Assembly (NCBI GenBank): GCA_021827845.1
Contig: JAKAUB010000252.1
Location: forward strand, 1 to 34,604
Origin: Acidobacteriota bacterium
GTDB lineage: Bacteria; Acidobacteriota; Terriglobia; Terriglobales; Acidobacteriaceae
Length of the DNA stretch: 34,604 nucleotides
Reading direction: 5' to 3'
The notes under the pieces were generated by a model. The model was not told where the DNA came from. It did not search any database and saw only the letters and a program-made list of their open reading frames with translations. Shown here piece by piece: positions 8,000 through 16,047 of the stretch. A program made the position numbers and the translations under genes. How positions within the stretch are numbered: position 1 is the first letter of the stretch; every line of letters begins with the position of its first letter.

Positions 8000-9262
8000 C
8001 TAGTGCGTATGGAGGGCAACCAGATGCGTTTGCAGCGGGACGCCGCCGGCGATGGTGGTCTCCAGGACTGCTTCAAATGGGCGGACAGTGTGATGCGGGA
8101 ACTTCGCAGCCTGGAATAACTGCTGCACCGATTGCGGCTGACTGACGAACTCCACCGCAGCCTGCGTCCCGAACGTCGTCAGTCCGCTGCAGGTCAAAAT
8201 CCATTTCCCAGGCTCAACGCCGGGCAGCAGCGCAACGATTGCGTAATCCCGCGTCAGCGGATGCTCCGGCCGCGAGAATGCGTCGGGTTCTCCGGGATGC
8301 GGGTTGCGGTTGACGATCACCGATTGATCCTTGATCGTTGCCAGCGCGAAGTCAGAGGTATCCGGCAGCACGCGCAGGGAAGGGTTCTCGGCGCGCGAGC
8401 CGATGAACACCAGATTCTTCATCCGCGCTTCGTCCCAGGTGACTAGCAGACTGCGCTTCAAGATGAATTGAGCATGATGTGCGTCAAAGAGCTGCGTCAG
8501 GTCATAGACCGCCGCGGCCTCGCCAATGCCCGTGTAGGTGTCCACCCGGTCTGGTGTGGTTTGCTCGCCGGCCGCTGCGTAGCGCAAACCCTGCTTCGAA
8601 TTTCCGACAAACACAGCATTGCTGTAGATGATGAGGGGTGTATCACCGGTGAAAAACGGTGCCCACAGGGCTTCCAGGGCTTGATTTGCTTTGGGAACTG
8701 GAGCGGCCGCCGTGGCGCCGCGTGTTAAGCTCCTGCGTCCCAGGAAGAAGGCTGCGACGATGAGCGTCGCCAGCACGATCGCTCCAAGCCCCAGCAAACG
8801 CCAATCCGTCCGAGGTGGCGGGGGCGCCGCAATTGCCCGGATGGGTGCAGCGGCGGCAACACCGGTGGACTCGTTGCCGATTTCTGTCGCGGCTCCATGC
8901 GCGGGCCGGAAGATCGGCAGGTAATGTCCCTTGGGGATTTCGACAATCAGCTCTTCCGCGCTGCCCTCTTGCGCAAAATACTCCGACAGCTTCTGGCGCA
9001 GAAGCCGGGCATTCGTTCGCACGATGCTGTCTTCACTGCAGTTGTATCCCGGTGCGCGTCCAAAAACGTTGATGCCGACCTGCTGCTCCGTCGCATCCTC
9101 CGGAGCGTTCCGGATCGCACATTCCGTCACGTAGAGAAGAAAATCCCGGAGCCGGGCGGTCGAGCGAAAGCCGGAGCTGTGGACGATGCGCTGGACGAGC
9201 TGCCATCGCGAATCCTCCGATGCAAACGCCGGCTTTTCTGAAATTGCGGAAGGGCTCAACAT
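8000..9262 (-). CDS. Membrane-anchored winged-helix-like regulator with periplasmic sensor domain
   Basis: The 420-residue protein has three parts. Residues 20-120 look like a transcriptional-regulator winged helix of the OmpR/CadC type: SIVRTNARLLRQKLSEYF then LIVEIPKGHYLPIF matches the usual recognition helix and C-terminal hairpin. A single membrane helix follows at about 154-175 (WRLLGLGAIVLATLIVAAFFLG). A roughly 240-residue C-terminal region of unknown fold should lie in the periplasm. This CadC-like plan suggests that an external signal alters DNA binding directly. It starts 250 bp from the divergent TonB-dependent receptor gene, so that receptor/glycosidase operon is its likely target. 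The DNA-binding assignment rests on pattern resemblance, since the N-terminal half is unlike textbook OmpR sequences. Confidence 0.75.
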   Translation of the reverse strand: MLSPSAISEKPAFASEDSRWQLVQRIVHSSGFRSTARLRDFLLYVTECAIRNAPEDATEQQVGINVFGRAPGYNCSEDSIVRTNARLLRQKLSEYFAQEGSAEELIVEIPKGHYLPIFRPAHGAATEIGNESTGVAAAAPIRAIAAPPPPRTDWRLLGLGAIVLATLIVAAFFLGRRSLTRGATAAAPVPKANQALEALWAPFFTGDTPLIIYSNAVFVGNSKQGLRYAAAGEQTTPDRVDTYTGIGEAAAVYDLTQLFDAHHAQFILKRSLLVTWDEARMKNLVFIGSRAENPSLRVLPDTSDFALATIKDQSVIVNRNPHPGEPDAFSRPEHPLTRDYAIVALLPGVEPGKWILTCSGLTTFGTQAAVEFVSQPQSVQQLFQAAKFPHHTVRPFEAVLETTIAGGVPLQTHLVALHTH

Positions 9263-9512
9263 TGGAAACCTGCGCCTTCAGGCCGTTATACACGTGTTAC
9301 GTGACCGTGAACAACATTCCGCCCGGCCTCTTCCGCTTATAGAACTGCATCCGAAGGCATAACAACGGGCCTCGGCCGCGCCATGCGCGCTTTTCGGCCA
9401 TCTGCCCGTGATGACGAAAAACAAAAGAGCAGAAGGACGCCCACTCGCCACCTTCTGCAGGCGCATTGAACGCCCGGCGGTTGTTTCGAGCGGCAGCTGA
9501 TTTGGAGGCAAT
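9263..9512. promoter_or_regulatory. Divergent control region between regulator and TonB-dependent receptor, with palindrome
   Basis: This 250-bp gap must hold the promoters of both the regulator (leftward) and the receptor operon (rightward). A minus-strand TATAAC at 9290-9285 is a plausible -10 box for the regulator gene starting at 9262. It abuts the 8-bp perfect palindrome ACACGTGT at 9290-9297, followed by the related GTTACGTGAC at about 9296-9305. An operator overlapping the regulator's own promoter would suit autoregulation. A TATAGA-like hexamer near 9338 could serve the receptor, but its -35 is poor. Confidence 0.35.
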
Positions 9513-12500
9513 ATGATGCGGCATCTCTCGGCTCGGCCGAATTCCCTGAAATCCCTGACACTTTCCCCAGACAGCTCGCGAGACATGGACCATCGCGGCA
9601 TTTTTGTATGGGCGCTCGCCGTGCTCTTGCTGCTGGGGTTTGCTGTCAGGCCTCCACAAGCCAGCGCTCAGGCTGTCTATGGGTCGGTCTACGGGACCGT
9701 TACGGATACCACTGGAGCGGTGATTCCGGGCGCGAAGATCACCGTTACCGACATCAGCAAGAACGTCTCCGTCTCCGTTATGTCGAACTCCTCCGGCGAC
9801 TACCGTGTGGATAAACTCATTCCTGACACGTATCGCGTGGAGGCTTCCGCCCAGGGCTTCAGCACGGCGACGGTCGAAAGCGTCGTCGTTTTCGCTGACA
9901 CGCAGCCCAAGGTGAACCTGCAACTGGCGGTCGGCGGCACTGCGAACGTTGTGCACGTCACCACCGCGGCACCCCTGCTGGTCACAGACCGAGCGGATGT
10001 CAGCACCATCCTGAACGCCCGCGCTCTCGAGAATCTGCCCAACCTGAACCGCAACTTCACATCGTTCGAACTGCTGACTCCCGGTACCACCTACATCGGC
10101 TGGAACGTGGGGCAGGCGACCAATCCCCAGCAGAGCCAGCAGATTGAGATCAACGGTCAATTGCCCTTTGCAACTGGCTACCAACTGGACGGAACCGACA
10201 ATCAGGATCCGATCGAAGGTGTTGCGGTCATCAATCCAAACCTGGACGCCGTATCCGAAATGAAGGTGACGGCGCAGAACTATCAGGCTGAGCTGGGCGG
10301 CTCCGTCGCCGGAATGGTGACCGCACAGACGAAATCCGGCACGAATCAGTTTCATGGTTCGGCGTTTGAGTTTCGCCGCACCGATGCTCAGCAAGCGCGC
10401 GACCCGTTCACGGAATACGCAAAGAATCCTCTGACGGGCCGCTTCATCAGCCCCAACGAGCAGAACATGTTTGGCGGCTCCATCGGCGGCCCCATCCGGA
10501 AAGACCGCATCTTCTTCTTCGGCGATTATCAAGGGGTCCGGCAGAAGACAGGCAGCGCCGTAGTGACGACCGTTCCCACGGCAACCGCGCATAACACCTG
10601 CATCTCTGGCGGCAACTGCGATCTAAGCGATTATCTGAACCCTTCACTTGGCGGCGGTCCCCAGTTCACCGTTTACGATCCCGCAACCGATCAAACATCC
10701 ACGGCCGGCCGCACCCCGTTTACGGGAAACATTATCCCGGCCACGCGGCTGTCAGCGCCGGCTATCAACCTGATGAAGCTGATGCCGCTGCCCAATACCG
10801 GAAACGGCAGCATCGTGAATAATTACGTTGCCTCCGGATCGGGAATCTTCAACACGGATCAGTTTGACGTCCGCGGTGATGTTCAAACCACGCAGCGCTT
10901 CCACTCGTTTGGCCGCTATACCCGCTTTAACTCATCGCTCTCGGGTGCGCCTTACTTCGGGGCTGCCGGCGGAGCTGGCTTTGGCGCCGGTGGATTTGCC
11001 GGAACGGACACCGCGCTGGATCAAAGTGTGGCCGCGGGTGGTGATTATGTCGTTTCCTCCAAGTGGGTGACCGACTTCCGGTTTGGCTGGTTCCGTATTC
11101 ACATCAACGAAGAAGGACCGGACTATAACAAGCCGCTGGGTAACGAGCTGGGGATTCCCAATGCCAATGTCGGCGACCTGGCGCTGAACGGCGGTCTGCC
11201 GCAGTTCAACATCGACATTCTTAGCAACGGCAGCAATGGCAGCAGCAATCTTGAGATGGGTACCTCCGCGAACCAGTTCTTGCAGACGGAGAATCAGTTC
11301 CAGGCCGTGAATAACTGGACGCATGAAGCAGGGAACCACACCATCAAGTTCGGCGCTGACCTTCGCTATGCCATGAACCATCTGGTCGGGCTCGACAATA
11401 ATAATGTCCGCTCCGGCAACTTCCACTTTGCGGCATCCCGCACCGCCGGCCCTCCCGTTGGTTCCGCGCCTTCACAAGGGCTCGGCTTTGGAACCTTTGT
11501 TCTCGGCGATGTCACAAGTTTCCAGCGCACGCAGACGCAGAACACAAATGCGCAGGAGCGCCAGAAGCGCGCGTTCCTGTATGCGCAGGATCAGTGGCGC
11601 CCCACCAGCAATCTGACCGTGAATTATGGACTGCGCTATGACATGTTCTTTCCGGAGTCTGTGAACGGAAAGGGTCAGGGCGGTTTGCTGGATCTCAATA
11701 CCGGAGACATCCGCATCGCCGGCTATGGTCCGTACGGGACGAATCTCAATGTCGCCAAAAACTGGACAGAGTTTGCGCCTCGCATCGGTGTGGCCTGGCA
11801 GGTGCTGCCGCGTACCGTGGCGCGGGCCGGCTACGGCCGCGCGTATGGCATGGGATGGTCGGGAGACATCTTCGGCGAAGTTCTGACCTTCTCCTACCCG
11901 ACGCAGGTCTCGCAAAACATCAACCCGGTGTCGAATGCCGCTTCGATCTTCCAGTTGTCGCAAGGGCCTCCGGGATATACGTTCCCGACAATCCCTGCCA
12001 GCGGTAACTATCCTCTGCCAAATGGCGTCGGCGTGCCAACCCGCCCGCTGCGCATGCGCAACCCAACGGTAGACGCCTGGAACGTAGCCATTCAGCAGCA
12101 GCTTACGCCGACCACGTCGCTGCAAGTCAGCTACATTGGCACGCACGGCATCCACAACATGTTCGACTCGTCCAACCAGGCCAGCCCGAACCAGCCGACT
12201 ATAACGGGTTTCAACAACTGTAAGTCGGCGGCCGGATGTCCCTCGCAATTCATCAATCCCGCCACGGGGCTGCCATTCACCCAGAGCGATCGCCGGCCGT
12301 ACTACGATGGCGCTGCGCAGCAGTATCTTGGGCTCGGCTACGGTCATCCTTTCGGATGGACGCAGGACCTTCGCTATAACGCGAACGAAGCGACCACCAG
12401 TTATGAGGCGCTCCAGACCGTATTCCAGAAGAGCTACTCGAATGGTGTGCAAGTGCTGGCCCACTACACGTGGTCCAAAGCACGCGCGCATGAGTCAGAC

Positions 12501-13175
12501 TATTTCTTCAACGATCCAGCGGCAGACTACGGCGACAGCTATTACAACCGGAAGAACGTGTTTGTGATGACAGGGAACTGGAACCTGCCGTTCGGTCATA
12601 ACCAGGCGTTCGGCGGGGCCGTTTCAGGGGTGGCGAATCAGATCATCGGCGGCTGGTCGCTGAATGGCGACTGGACGTGGGCGAGTGGTCTTCCATTCAC
12701 GCCCTCCTACTCGCTTTGCACGGCGGACCAGGATATCGATGGTCAGGGCGGAACACTTTGCCGTCCGAATAATGCCCGCGGGGCCAGCTACGGCCTGGGC
12801 GCGCAGGGCTTCAATCCACTAACCCACAGCAACCGCTACTTCAACAACGTTCCGCTGCTGGCCTTCAACGGCGCCGTGGAAGGGCCGTATCAGCGGCCGG
12901 CGTTCGGTACGTTCGGTAACATTCAACGCAACTCGCTGACCGGGCCCGGCATGATCGACGTTGATGCTTCCGTCACGAAGGCATTTCTGCTTCCGCGCGG
13001 CGTCAACTTCCAGCTCACCGCACAGGCGTTTAACGTCTTCAACCATCCAAACCTCGGACAGCCCAGTTCCTGTGTGGACTGCGGCACCAGTTCCGGTCTG
13101 GTCAACGACATCGTCGCATCACAGAACGGGAGCTCGATGCGCATCCTGCAGTTTGCCGGAAAGTTTCAGTTCTAG
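9513..13175 (+). CDS. TonB-dependent receptor-like outer-membrane protein, Oar type with carboxypeptidase-regulatory-like domain
   Basis: At 1220 residues this is the largest gene in the window. A hydrophobic export signal lies near residues 28-52 (GIFVWALAVLLLLGFAV...ASAQA). A beta-sandwich domain follows at about 55-145, with GSVYGTVTDTTGAVIPGAKITVTD and SSGDYRVDKLIPDTYRVEASAQGF. A plug-like segment comes next (LPNLNRNFTSFELLTPG, QQIEINGQ, YQLDGTDNQDPI), then a long beta-barrel region ending in phenylalanine (LQFAGKFQF), an outer-membrane assembly signature. The family imports or binds large substrates, and no SusD-like partner is present. GGAGG at 9504-9508 supports the ATG at 9513 or 9516; Met25 would give a more usual signal peptide. 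It heads the glycosidase operon. Confidence 0.93.
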   Translation: MMRHLSARPNSLKSLTLSPDSSRDMDHRGIFVWALAVLLLLGFAVRPPQASAQAVYGSVYGTVTDTTGAVIPGAKITVTDISKNVSVSVMSNSSGDYRVDKLIPDTYRVEASAQGFSTATVESVVVFADTQPKVNLQLAVGGTANVVHVTTAAPLLVTDRADVSTILNARALENLPNLNRNFTSFELLTPGTTYIGWNVGQATNPQQSQQIEINGQLPFATGYQLDGTDNQDPIEGVAVINPNLDAVSEMKVTAQNYQAELGGSVAGMVTAQTKSGTNQFHGSAFEFRRTDAQQARDPFTEYAKNPLTGRFISPNEQNMFGGSIGGPIRKDRIFFFGDYQGVRQKTGSAVVTTVPTATAHNTCISGGNCDLSDYLNPSLGGGPQFTVYDPATDQTSTAGRTPFTGNIIPATRLSAPAINLMKLMPLPNTGNGSIVNNYVASGSGIFNTDQFDVRGDVQTTQRFHSFGRYTRFNSSLSGAPYFGAAGGAGFGAGGFAGTDTALDQSVAAGGDYVVSSKWVTDFRFGWFRIHINEEGPDYNKPLGNELGIPNANVGDLALNGGLPQFNIDILSNGSNGSSNLEMGTSANQFLQTENQFQAVNNWTHEAGNHTIKFGADLRYAMNHLVGLDNNNVRSGNFHFAASRTAGPPVGSAPSQGLGFGTFVLGDVTSFQRTQTQNTNAQERQKRAFLYAQDQWRPTSNLTVNYGLRYDMFFPESVNGKGQGGLLDLNTGDIRIAGYGPYGTNLNVAKNWTEFAPRIGVAWQVLPRTVARAGYGRAYGMGWSGDIFGEVLTFSYPTQVSQNINPVSNAASIFQLSQGPPGYTFPTIPASGNYPLPNGVGVPTRPLRMRNPTVDAWNVAIQQQLTPTTSLQVSYIGTHGIHNMFDSSNQASPNQPTITGFNNCKSAAGCPSQFINPATGLPFTQSDRRPYYDGAAQQYLGLGYGHPFGWTQDLRYNANEATTSYEALQTVFQKSYSNGVQVLAHYTWSKARAHESDYFFNDPAADYGDSYYNRKNVFVMTGNWNLPFGHNQAFGGAVSGVANQIIGGWSLNGDWTWASGLPFTPSYSLCTADQDIDGQGGTLCRPNNARGASYGLGAQGFNPLTHSNRYFNNVPLLAFNGAVEGPYQRPAFGTFGNIQRNSLTGPGMIDVDASVTKAFLLPRGVNFQLTAQAFNVFNHPNLGQPSSCVDCGTSSGLVNDIVASQNGSSMRILQFAGKFQF

Positions 13176-13215
13176 AATTTAAGCAGAGCGGCCAGGCCGC
13201 GCAGGGACCCCGCGA

Positions 13216-16038
13216 GTGGAAGTCTCAAACAATCCGGAATCGCGGGGAACCAGGCGCTGCCTTCGTGGCGGATTGCTGTTGGCCTCGCTCGCTTTGGCAC
13301 CGGTGCTACGGGGGCAGCCAGCGCCTGTCAGCATGCGGAGGCAAACGCCAGCCATGGCCGGCCACTATGACCCAGTCGCCAATCCCGGCGCCACCGTAAT
13401 CATGGGCCACGCGCGGTTCACCGTGCTCACGCCGCAACTCATCCGCATGGAGTGGGCGGCGGACGGGAAATTCGAAGATCGCGCATCCTTTGTTTTCCTG
13501 AATCGCAACCTGCCTGTCCCTGCGTTCACGCACTCGGTACGCGGCGGCATCCTGACGCTGAAGACCAGCGCTGTGACTATTACCTACAGTCCGCGCTCCG
13601 GCGATGACGGCCAATTCACTGCCGACGATCTCCACATCGAATTTTCGGTGGATGGCCGCACGTCAACCTGGCAGCCGGGCATGGCCAACCCCGGCAACCT
13701 GATGGGTACCACGCGCACACTGGATGGCTCCCACGGCAGTCACACGATGGAGCCGATCGGGCAGGGACTTATCTCCCGCGACGGATGGGTGCTGGTGGAC
13801 GACTCCACCCGGCCGTTGTTCGATTCCGCGAACTTCAGCTTCTCTGAAGGCGAGCAGAGTCCTTGGCCCTGGGTGGTCCTGCGCCCGCCTGGCGCCCGGC
13901 AGGACTGGTACTTCTTCGGCTACGGGCACCAGTACAAAAAGGCACTGCATGACTATGTGGAAGTGGCCGGCCGCATTCCCATTCCACCGCGCTTCGTGTT
14001 CGGCAACTGGTGGTCGCGCTACTGGGCCTACAGCGATCAGGAGCTCAACGCGCTGGTACGCGGGTTTAACGAAAATGACACGCCCCTATCGGTGCTGGTC
14101 ATCGATATGGACTGGCATAAGACCTTCGATCTGAACTGGTGGAAGCCGCGCGAAGACGTCTCCGGTCATACGCTGGGATGGAGCGGTTACACCTGGAACC
14201 CGCTGCTGTTTCCCCATCCAAAGGAGTTTCTGGCGGGCATCCATCAGCAGGGTCTTCATGTCGCTCTCAACCTGCACCCTGCTTCGGGGATTCAACCGTG
14301 GGACGCGCACTTCGACGCCATGGCTCGATCCATGGGGATGAATCCCGCCACCACGAAGTATGTCCCCTTCGATATCACGGACAAGAAATTTGCCGAAAAC
14401 TACTTCCGCATCATGCTGCATCCGATGGAGCGCGAAGGCGTCGATGTCTGGTGGCTGGATTGGCAGCAGGAAAATCACACCCGGTTGAAGGGCGTAAATC
14501 CCACGTGGTGGATTGGCTATACCTACTTCACCGATCAGGCTCGCGAAGGCAAGCGGCCCATGACCATGAATCGCTGGGGCGGTCTCGGCGGCCATCGATA
14601 TCCCATCGGGTTTTCGGGCGACACAATCTCTGACTGGGCGTCGCTTGCCTTTCAGCCATGGTTTACGGCGACCTCTGCCAACGTCGGCTTCGCGTACTGG
14701 AGCCACGACATCGGCGGCCACATACCCGGCGCTGTCAGCCCGGAGCTGTACACGCGATGGCTGCAATTTGGCATCTTCAGCCCAGTGCTGCGCACACACA
14801 CTACAAAAAATCCAGACGCAGAGCGCCGCATCTGGGCGTATCCCGAACCGTACTCCAGCATCATGCGGCGCACCGTTCATCTGCGCTACGCATTAGAGCC
14901 CTACATCTATACAGAGGCACGCCGCACCTACGACACCGGGCTGGCATTCCTCCGTCCGCTCTACTACGACTGGCCGGAGCAGGATGGATCGTATGCCGCA
15001 AAAAACGAGTACATGTTTGGCGACTCCATGCTGGTGGCGCCGATAACCACGCCGGTTGCGGCCGCCACGCAGCTCGCGTCGGAGCACATCTGGCTGCCGC
15101 CGGGACAGTGGGTTGAACGGGCGACCGGAAGTCATCTGAAAGGACCAGGCTGGTTCGATCGAAATTTCTCCATCGATCAGATTCCGGCTTATGTGCGGAG
15201 TGGCTCTATCTTCCCCATGGCGCAAGCCCCCAAGCATACTGGCGCGGCACCGCTGGACCCGCTGATTGTCACCGTCTTTCCGTTGGCCGAGGGGCAAACA
15301 TCCAGGTACACCCTGTACGAAGATGCCGGCGATACGCGCGCCTATCAGGAGGGCCAGGCAGCGTGGACCCGCCTGTCCGCCGACGAAAAGGGCAGCGATT
15401 TGGAGCTTACGGTTTCGCCCGCGCAGGGTGAGTATCCAGGCATGCTGCAATCGCGCGCGCTGCAGATTGAACTGCCGGGTGACTGGCCGCCATCGGCAGT
15501 CTCGGTGAATGGGCATGATGTCCCGTACCACGCGCAAGCCGGGACGGTCGGATGGCGATTTGAAGGAAACACGCTGACAACTGTCATCACGCTGCCGCGC
15601 ACCGCCGTCAATCAGCCGGCACATATTGTTGTGCATCGCTCGGCCGCCCTTGTCGCACGCCGCGCGGAGCTCGACGGCTTTGCGGGCACCATGACGCGCC
15701 TGCGCGAGGCCTATGACACGCTCAATCAAACATTCCCGTTAGCATGGTCGCCGGATTCATTGATCGACGCGGCGCAGACCGGCGACCGGCTTACCTACCG
15801 TCCGCAGACTGCGCAAACCGAGATCGCTCATCTCCAAAGCACGCTGCCACGCGCGCTTGCGGATGTGCGGGCAATGCGCAATGCAATCACGCAGCAGGAT
15901 CAGGTAAAGATTGGCAAGATGCTCGGCAGCCACTGGACGCAGGAGATTGCGAAGCATCTGGCGGACTATAACCATCAGGTCGATCGCGCTTCCGCGCTGC
16001 TGGCAGACATCCCGGCATCCGGCGGGAACGCGCACTAA
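13216..16038 (+). CDS. GH31-family alpha-glycosidase (alpha-glucosidase/alpha-xylosidase type), exported
   Basis: GH31 enzymes hydrolyse alpha-linked sugars from non-reducing ends with retention. The 940-residue protein has a signal-peptide-like N-terminus (CLRGGLLLASLALAPVLRGQ), an N-terminal beta domain, and a (beta/alpha)8 core. Family landmarks are FVFGNWWSRYWAY, LVIDMDWH, the nucleophile Asp415 in VDVWWLDWQQE, and the acid/base candidate Asp469 in GFSGDTISDW. WSHDIGGH and IFSPVLRTH follow, then C-terminal beta domains. Extra helical sequence after about residue 815 lies beyond the usual end of the family. The start is GTG with AGGGA 8 nt upstream. It lies 40 bp after the receptor and 9 bp before the next glycosidase, so one transcript is likely. 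Glucoside versus xyloside specificity cannot be read from sequence alone. Confidence 0.92.
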   Translation: MEVSNNPESRGTRRCLRGGLLLASLALAPVLRGQPAPVSMRRQTPAMAGHYDPVANPGATVIMGHARFTVLTPQLIRMEWAADGKFEDRASFVFLNRNLPVPAFTHSVRGGILTLKTSAVTITYSPRSGDDGQFTADDLHIEFSVDGRTSTWQPGMANPGNLMGTTRTLDGSHGSHTMEPIGQGLISRDGWVLVDDSTRPLFDSANFSFSEGEQSPWPWVVLRPPGARQDWYFFGYGHQYKKALHDYVEVAGRIPIPPRFVFGNWWSRYWAYSDQELNALVRGFNENDTPLSVLVIDMDWHKTFDLNWWKPREDVSGHTLGWSGYTWNPLLFPHPKEFLAGIHQQGLHVALNLHPASGIQPWDAHFDAMARSMGMNPATTKYVPFDITDKKFAENYFRIMLHPMEREGVDVWWLDWQQENHTRLKGVNPTWWIGYTYFTDQAREGKRPMTMNRWGGLGGHRYPIGFSGDTISDWASLAFQPWFTATSANVGFAYWSHDIGGHIPGAVSPELYTRWLQFGIFSPVLRTHTTKNPDAERRIWAYPEPYSSIMRRTVHLRYALEPYIYTEARRTYDTGLAFLRPLYYDWPEQDGSYAAKNEYMFGDSMLVAPITTPVAAATQLASEHIWLPPGQWVERATGSHLKGPGWFDRNFSIDQIPAYVRSGSIFPMAQAPKHTGAAPLDPLIVTVFPLAEGQTSRYTLYEDAGDTRAYQEGQAAWTRLSADEKGSDLELTVSPAQGEYPGMLQSRALQIELPGDWPPSAVSVNGHDVPYHAQAGTVGWRFEGNTLTTVITLPRTAVNQPAHIVVHRSAALVARRAELDGFAGTMTRLREAYDTLNQTFPLAWSPDSLIDAAQTGDRLTYRPQTAQTEIAHLQSTLPRALADVRAMRNAITQQDQVKIGKMLGSHWTQEIAKHLADYNHQVDRASALLADIPASGGNAH

Positions 16039-16047
16039 GCAGGCAGC

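Noticed and set aside
9297-10592. Minus-strand open frame of about 430 codons
   Set aside because: It is antisense to the start of the TonB-dependent receptor gene and has no recognisable domain.
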